A DNA stretch of 6,862 bases from Bacteroidota bacterium (lineage in GTDB: Bacteria > Bacteroidota > Bacteroidia > Chitinophagales > Chitinophagaceae). The stretch is taken from contig JAFDXS010000127.1 of NCBI GenBank assembly GCA_018267795.1, positions 1-6,862 on the forward strand, in the 5' to 3' direction. How positions within the stretch are numbered: position 1 is the stretch's first letter; every line of letters begins with the position of its first letter. The notes under the pieces are model-generated. The model made no database searches and was not told the origin of the DNA. It saw only the letters and a program-made list of their open reading frames with translations. The position numbers and the translations under genes were made by a program. This document shows positions 4,419 to 6,862 of the stretch, piece after piece.

Positions 4419-5795
4419 ATGGATACCACGTATTTGAGCTCGCTGGCCGGTGTTCGTAGTTTTTATGAAAGTGGCGCTACGAAATCGTTCAGCTTCAGAG
4501 AAGAGCAATTAAAAAAACTAAAGAAGGCATTAACAGACTGGGAGAGTCGGCTGGCAGAAGCACTACATGAAGATTTTCATAAATCGGAAGCAGAAACCTA
4601 CGCTACAGAAACGGGCCTGCTACAGGCAGAGATAAGCTATACACTTAAGCACTTGCAGCAATGGATGCGCCCGCAGCATGTAAGCTCACCCCTGTTTTTA
4701 TTTCGCTCATCGGGAACAGTATTGAGAGAATCGCTTGGTGTAGCTCTTATTATAGCGCCATGGAATTATCCTTTGCTTTTGCTGCTATCACCGCTGGTGG
4801 GTGCCATAGCCGGTGGCAACTGTGCAGTGCTTAAGCCGTCTGAGCTTACACCCCATACATCGCATGTGATAAAGCAGATGCTGGAAAGCACCTTTGACCA
4901 GAGCTATATATGTGTGATAGAGGGCAATGGTGCGGAAGTAGTGCCACAATTAATAAACAACTTTCGTTTCGATCATATATTCTTTACCGGAGGTACTGCC
5001 GTAGGTAAAGAAGTAGCCATGCTTGCTGCAAAGGAGCTAGTACCAGTAACACTGGAGCTGGGTGGTAAAAGTCCCTGCGTGGTAGATAAAGATGTTGATA
5101 TAGCAGTAGCAGCCAAACGCATAGTATGGGGAAAATATACCAATGCCGGTCAAACCTGTGTAGCGCCTGACTACCTGTTGGTGCATACAAGCGTAAAAGA
5201 CAGGCTAATAGCCGAAATGAAAAAAGCGATAGATGCATTTTATAGCAACGCGCTACAGGCTGAGGACTACGGGCGTATAATAAACGAAAAGCATTTTGAT
5301 AAGCTGACAGACTTTCTGCAAAATGGTGATATCGTGTTCGGAGGGCAAACCAAAAGGGATGAGCTATATATAGCACCCACCCTGCTGGATAATGTACCGA
5401 TAGATGCTCCTGTAATGCAGGAGGAGATCTTTGGCCCCATATTGCCTGTTCTCACATTTACTACACATGAAGAGGCAATAGGCATCATTGAGAAAAATCC
5501 CAACCCTTTGGCATTGTACATCTTTACAAAGAGTGCAGTGGTAGAAGAAAAATATACTGAAGGTTTAAAATTTGGCGGCGGTTGCATAAACAACACACTT
5601 GTGCACCTGGCCGATCCCAAGCTACCATTTGGCGGCGTGGCTAATAGTGGTATGGGGGCTTATCATGGCAAGTATAGCTTCAACACTTTTACCAGGCCAA
5701 AATCTATACTGAAAAGCAGTAGCTGGCCTGACTTGAAAATGAAATATCCACCGTACAAAGGGAAACTGAAGTTCTTTAAGTGGCTGCTGAAGTGA
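4419..5795 (+). CDS. NAD(P)-dependent aldehyde dehydrogenase, class 3 (ALDH3-like)
   Basis: The 458-residue enzyme has every catalytic hallmark of the ALDH superfamily: the oxyanion asparagine in APWNYP (N116), the cofactor loop FTGGTAVGK (189-197), the general base in LELGGKSP (E213), the nucleophile in NAGQTCVAPDY (C247), EEIFGP (335-340) and LPFGG (402-406). The short N-terminus, the CVAPDY context and the ending after KSSSWPDLKMKYPPY are typical of the class-3 group, which oxidises medium- to long-chain or aromatic aldehydes to acids. There is no hydrophobic C-terminal anchor like that of mammalian fatty aldehyde dehydrogenase; the tail KLKFFKWLLK is basic and amphipathic and might touch membranes. 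An upstream in-frame GTG at 4398 is rejected as start because it overlaps the -7 promoter box. It ends 11 bp before the stop of the opposing DUF4919 gene. Confidence 0.93.
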   Translation: MDTTYLSSLAGVRSFYESGATKSFSFREEQLKKLKKALTDWESRLAEALHEDFHKSEAETYATETGLLQAEISYTLKHLQQWMRPQHVSSPLFLFRSSGTVLRESLGVALIIAPWNYPLLLLLSPLVGAIAGGNCAVLKPSELTPHTSHVIKQMLESTFDQSYICVIEGNGAEVVPQLINNFRFDHIFFTGGTAVGKEVAMLAAKELVPVTLELGGKSPCVVDKDVDIAVAAKRIVWGKYTNAGQTCVAPDYLLVHTSVKDRLIAEMKKAIDAFYSNALQAEDYGRIINEKHFDKLTDFLQNGDIVFGGQTKRDELYIAPTLLDNVPIDAPVMQEEIFGPILPVLTFTTHEEAIGIIEKNPNPLALYIFTKSAVVEEKYTEGLKFGGGCINNTLVHLADPKLPFGGVANSGMGAYHGKYSFNTFTRPKSILKSSSWPDLKMKYPPYKGKLKFFKWLLK

Positions 5796-5806
5796 TATAG
5801 GTATTA

Positions 5807-6517
5807 TTATTTTTGTACGCTGCTGCCAATCATCATAGATTTTTCGTAGCCCTTGAATATTTGTTTCACATCGAAATAAAGTCCTTTAATGTTTTCAGGG
5901 TTTTCTTTAAGGCTTAAGAAATCGCACTGGGAAGTGGTAAGCTCCTGTGTGCCGCCAAATTCATAGCCCAGCATATTGATAAGTGAATACTCATCAGATA
6001 TCTGCAGCACATGCAGCGCAGTAGCTTCAGACTGGCCATCGCCGCTGGATAGTATGGCATAGGCTATCTTGCGCACCTTGTCCAGATATATATTCGCCAT
6101 TGCACTATCTCCTAACTTTTTGTAAGCCATAAAGGCAATATTCAATTTTTTAAGCTCAAAAGGTCTTTGACTAAGATATTGCTTGTCCAGTGCTAATACA
6201 GCCGTCCAGTCTTTCTTAGTCATATTGTCTTTAGAGAGCAATGCTTTAAGGCTATCATCTGTCGTCTGGTCGTTGAATTGATTTTCATATTTCTTATCGA
6301 AAAAGAAACCATAGTACAGCATACGGTATTCGCGCAGTGAAAGTGTGGTATCGTTGCGCTCATATTTGGCCAGAAGATGGGGATAAAAGAAAAGGGAATT
6401 GGGGTCTTGAACTAATTCCTTAATGGAACTGTAGTCGGGAACCAGGGCTTCCCGTTCTTGTGCATATGATGCAACTGAAAGACCTACAACCAATAAAAAA
6501 ACAATACAGCGTTTCAT
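5807..6517 (-). CDS. Secreted DUF4919 family protein
   Basis: Starting at ATG 6517 rather than ATG 6562 gives a 236-residue protein that begins with a signal peptide (MKRCIVFLLVVGLSVASYAQ). The mature part matches the pattern of DUF4919, a Bacteroidetes family of about this length: DYSSIKELVQDPNSLFFYPHLLAKY (28-52), NDTTLSLREYRMLYYGF (55-71), helical middle, SGDGQSEATALHVLQISDEYSLI (158-180), CDFLSLKENPENIKGLYFDV (198-217). The alternating helices recall a short tetratricopeptide-like array. No enzyme motif is seen and the biological role is unknown. It is probably periplasmic, since it lacks a lipobox cysteine and a sorting domain. It is convergent with the aldehyde dehydrogenase gene and divergent from the gene at the right edge. 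Confidence 0.8.
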   Translation of the reverse strand: MKRCIVFLLVVGLSVASYAQEREALVPDYSSIKELVQDPNSLFFYPHLLAKYERNDTTLSLREYRMLYYGFFFDKKYENQFNDQTTDDSLKALLSKDNMTKKDWTAVLALDKQYLSQRPFELKKLNIAFMAYKKLGDSAMANIYLDKVRKIAYAILSSGDGQSEATALHVLQISDEYSLINMLGYEFGGTQELTTSQCDFLSLKENPENIKGLYFDVKQIFKGYEKSMMIGSSVQK

Positions 6518-6731
6518 GTTCACAATATTTTCCTGCCTGTTAACAAATTTTTCCAGCCTCAAGCTTTAGTATAACATATACAAATAACTGTGCCATTGGT
6601 TAGGTATATATAAAACGGGTAAACCACTTACATATTATAATAATTTATGGTGTTAACATTAACTTAACCTTGCGGTAACATAGCAGTAATTTCCAAAGAG
6701 TTCTTTTGCACTCAAATTAAATCACACACAA
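6518..6731. other. Divergent intergenic region, DUF4919 gene / right-edge gene
   Basis: This 214-bp AT-rich gap carries the upstream regions of both divergent genes. Apart from the TTAAC cluster near 6653-6679 nothing structured stands out, and no clear -7 box was found for the leftward DUF4919 gene. Confidence 0.5.
6653..6679 (+). promoter_or_regulatory. TTAAC repeat cluster and possible promoter of the right-edge gene
   Basis: TTAAC occurs at 6653-6657, 6659-6663 and 6664-6668, followed by GGTAAC at 6674-6679. The third copy is part of TAACCTTG (6665-6672), a one-mismatch match to the -7 box TAnnTTTG; a weak TTTA (6644-6647) lies 17 bp upstream. An alternative weak -7 box TTCTTTTG is at 6701-6708. 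The promoter assignment is tentative; the repeat could be a regulator site or chance. Confidence 0.3.
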
Positions 6732-6862
6732 ATGAGAAATATTGTTACCAAGTTAAGTATGTCAGCTGCTTGTCTTATGCTATTAGCCGGTACAGCTAAG
6801 GCACAGGAAAAGGATACAACTGAATTTAAACCTCATGGTAAACTTTGGGGTTATGCCTTTGG
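6732..6862 (+). CDS. N-terminus of an exported, probably outer-membrane protein (partial)
   Basis: An ATG at 6732 opens a frame that stays open to the right edge (43 complete codons). It encodes a signal peptide, MRNIVTKLSMSAACLMLLAG followed by TAKA, with likely cleavage before Q25, then EKDTTEFKPHGKLWGYAFG. A basic start, a hydrophobic core and the AKA-Q site are clear. The mature start (KPHGKLWGYAFG) has the alternating aromatic and glycine look of the first strand of a porin-like beta-barrel, as seen in Bacteroidetes outer-membrane proteins, but too little is present to name the family. It diverges from the DUF4919 gene across 214 bp. Confidence 0.75.
   Translation, partial: MRNIVTKLSMSAACLMLLAGTAKAQEKDTTEFKPHGKLWGYAF

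Noticed and set aside
4984..5620. Leftward frames of 117-130 codons inside the aldehyde dehydrogenase gene
   Set aside because: Antisense shadows of a gene with complete ALDH catalytic motifs; no domain or signal recognised.
6518..6562. N-terminal extension of the DUF4919 protein to ATG 6562
   Set aside because: The 15 extra charged residues precede a standard signal peptide that begins at ATG 6517.
1..6862. tRNA, rRNA, CRISPR array or complete insertion sequence
   Set aside because: No cloverleaf, regularly spaced repeat-spacer pattern, or transposase gene with terminal repeats was found on reading the window.

Overview
The window looks like chromosomal DNA of a Bacteroidetes bacterium, most likely Chitinophagaceae-like. 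The genus is an inference. The evidence is: a secreted protein with a type IX secretion (T9SS) C-terminal sorting domain, a DUF4919-type lipid-free secreted protein, a TonB-C-like secreted protein, little use of Shine-Dalgarno sequences, and two promoters with the Bacteroidetes -7 box TAnnTTTG (both read TAACTTTG).

Left part (1-2353) has the look of the early/regulatory region of a Mu-like transposable prophage or its remnant. A leftward pair encodes a MuB-like AAA+ ATPase with an N-terminal helix-turn-helix (398-1264) and, 18 bp downstream, a small protein whose C-terminal half resembles DnaA domain IV (start at 379, cut by the window edge). Divergent from them is a rightward XRE-S24 repressor (1535-2353) with an Ala-Gly cleavage site and a Ser/Lys dyad, the design of a DNA-damage-inducible phage repressor. 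The 270-bp divergent region between them is dense with regulatory structure: a perfect 20-bp palindrome, a good promoter for the repressor with a small dyad over its -33 box, a tandem 7-bp repeat, a 7-bp direct repeat with 12-bp period, and a hairpin in the ATPase leader. In phage Mu the transposase gene (MuA) and ner lie between repressor and MuB; neither is present here.

Middle and right part (2390-6862) is ordinary host-type sequence: a secreted TonB-C-like protein with six cysteines in its mature form (2390-2881), a T9SS cargo protein facing it tail to tail with only 3 bp between stop codons (2885-3895), a small YjdJ-type GNAT acetyltransferase (3971-4258), a class-3 aldehyde dehydrogenase with its own promoter (4419-5795), a DUF4919 protein (5807-6517) and the start of a secreted or outer-membrane protein (6732 to the right edge). 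These genes do not form one obvious pathway; several encode envelope or exported proteins.

The most interesting part is the transposase-less MuB/DnaA-IV/repressor module. No element end (TG...CA terminus with a target duplication) could be recognised, so whether it is an intact prophage running off the left edge or a remnant is open.
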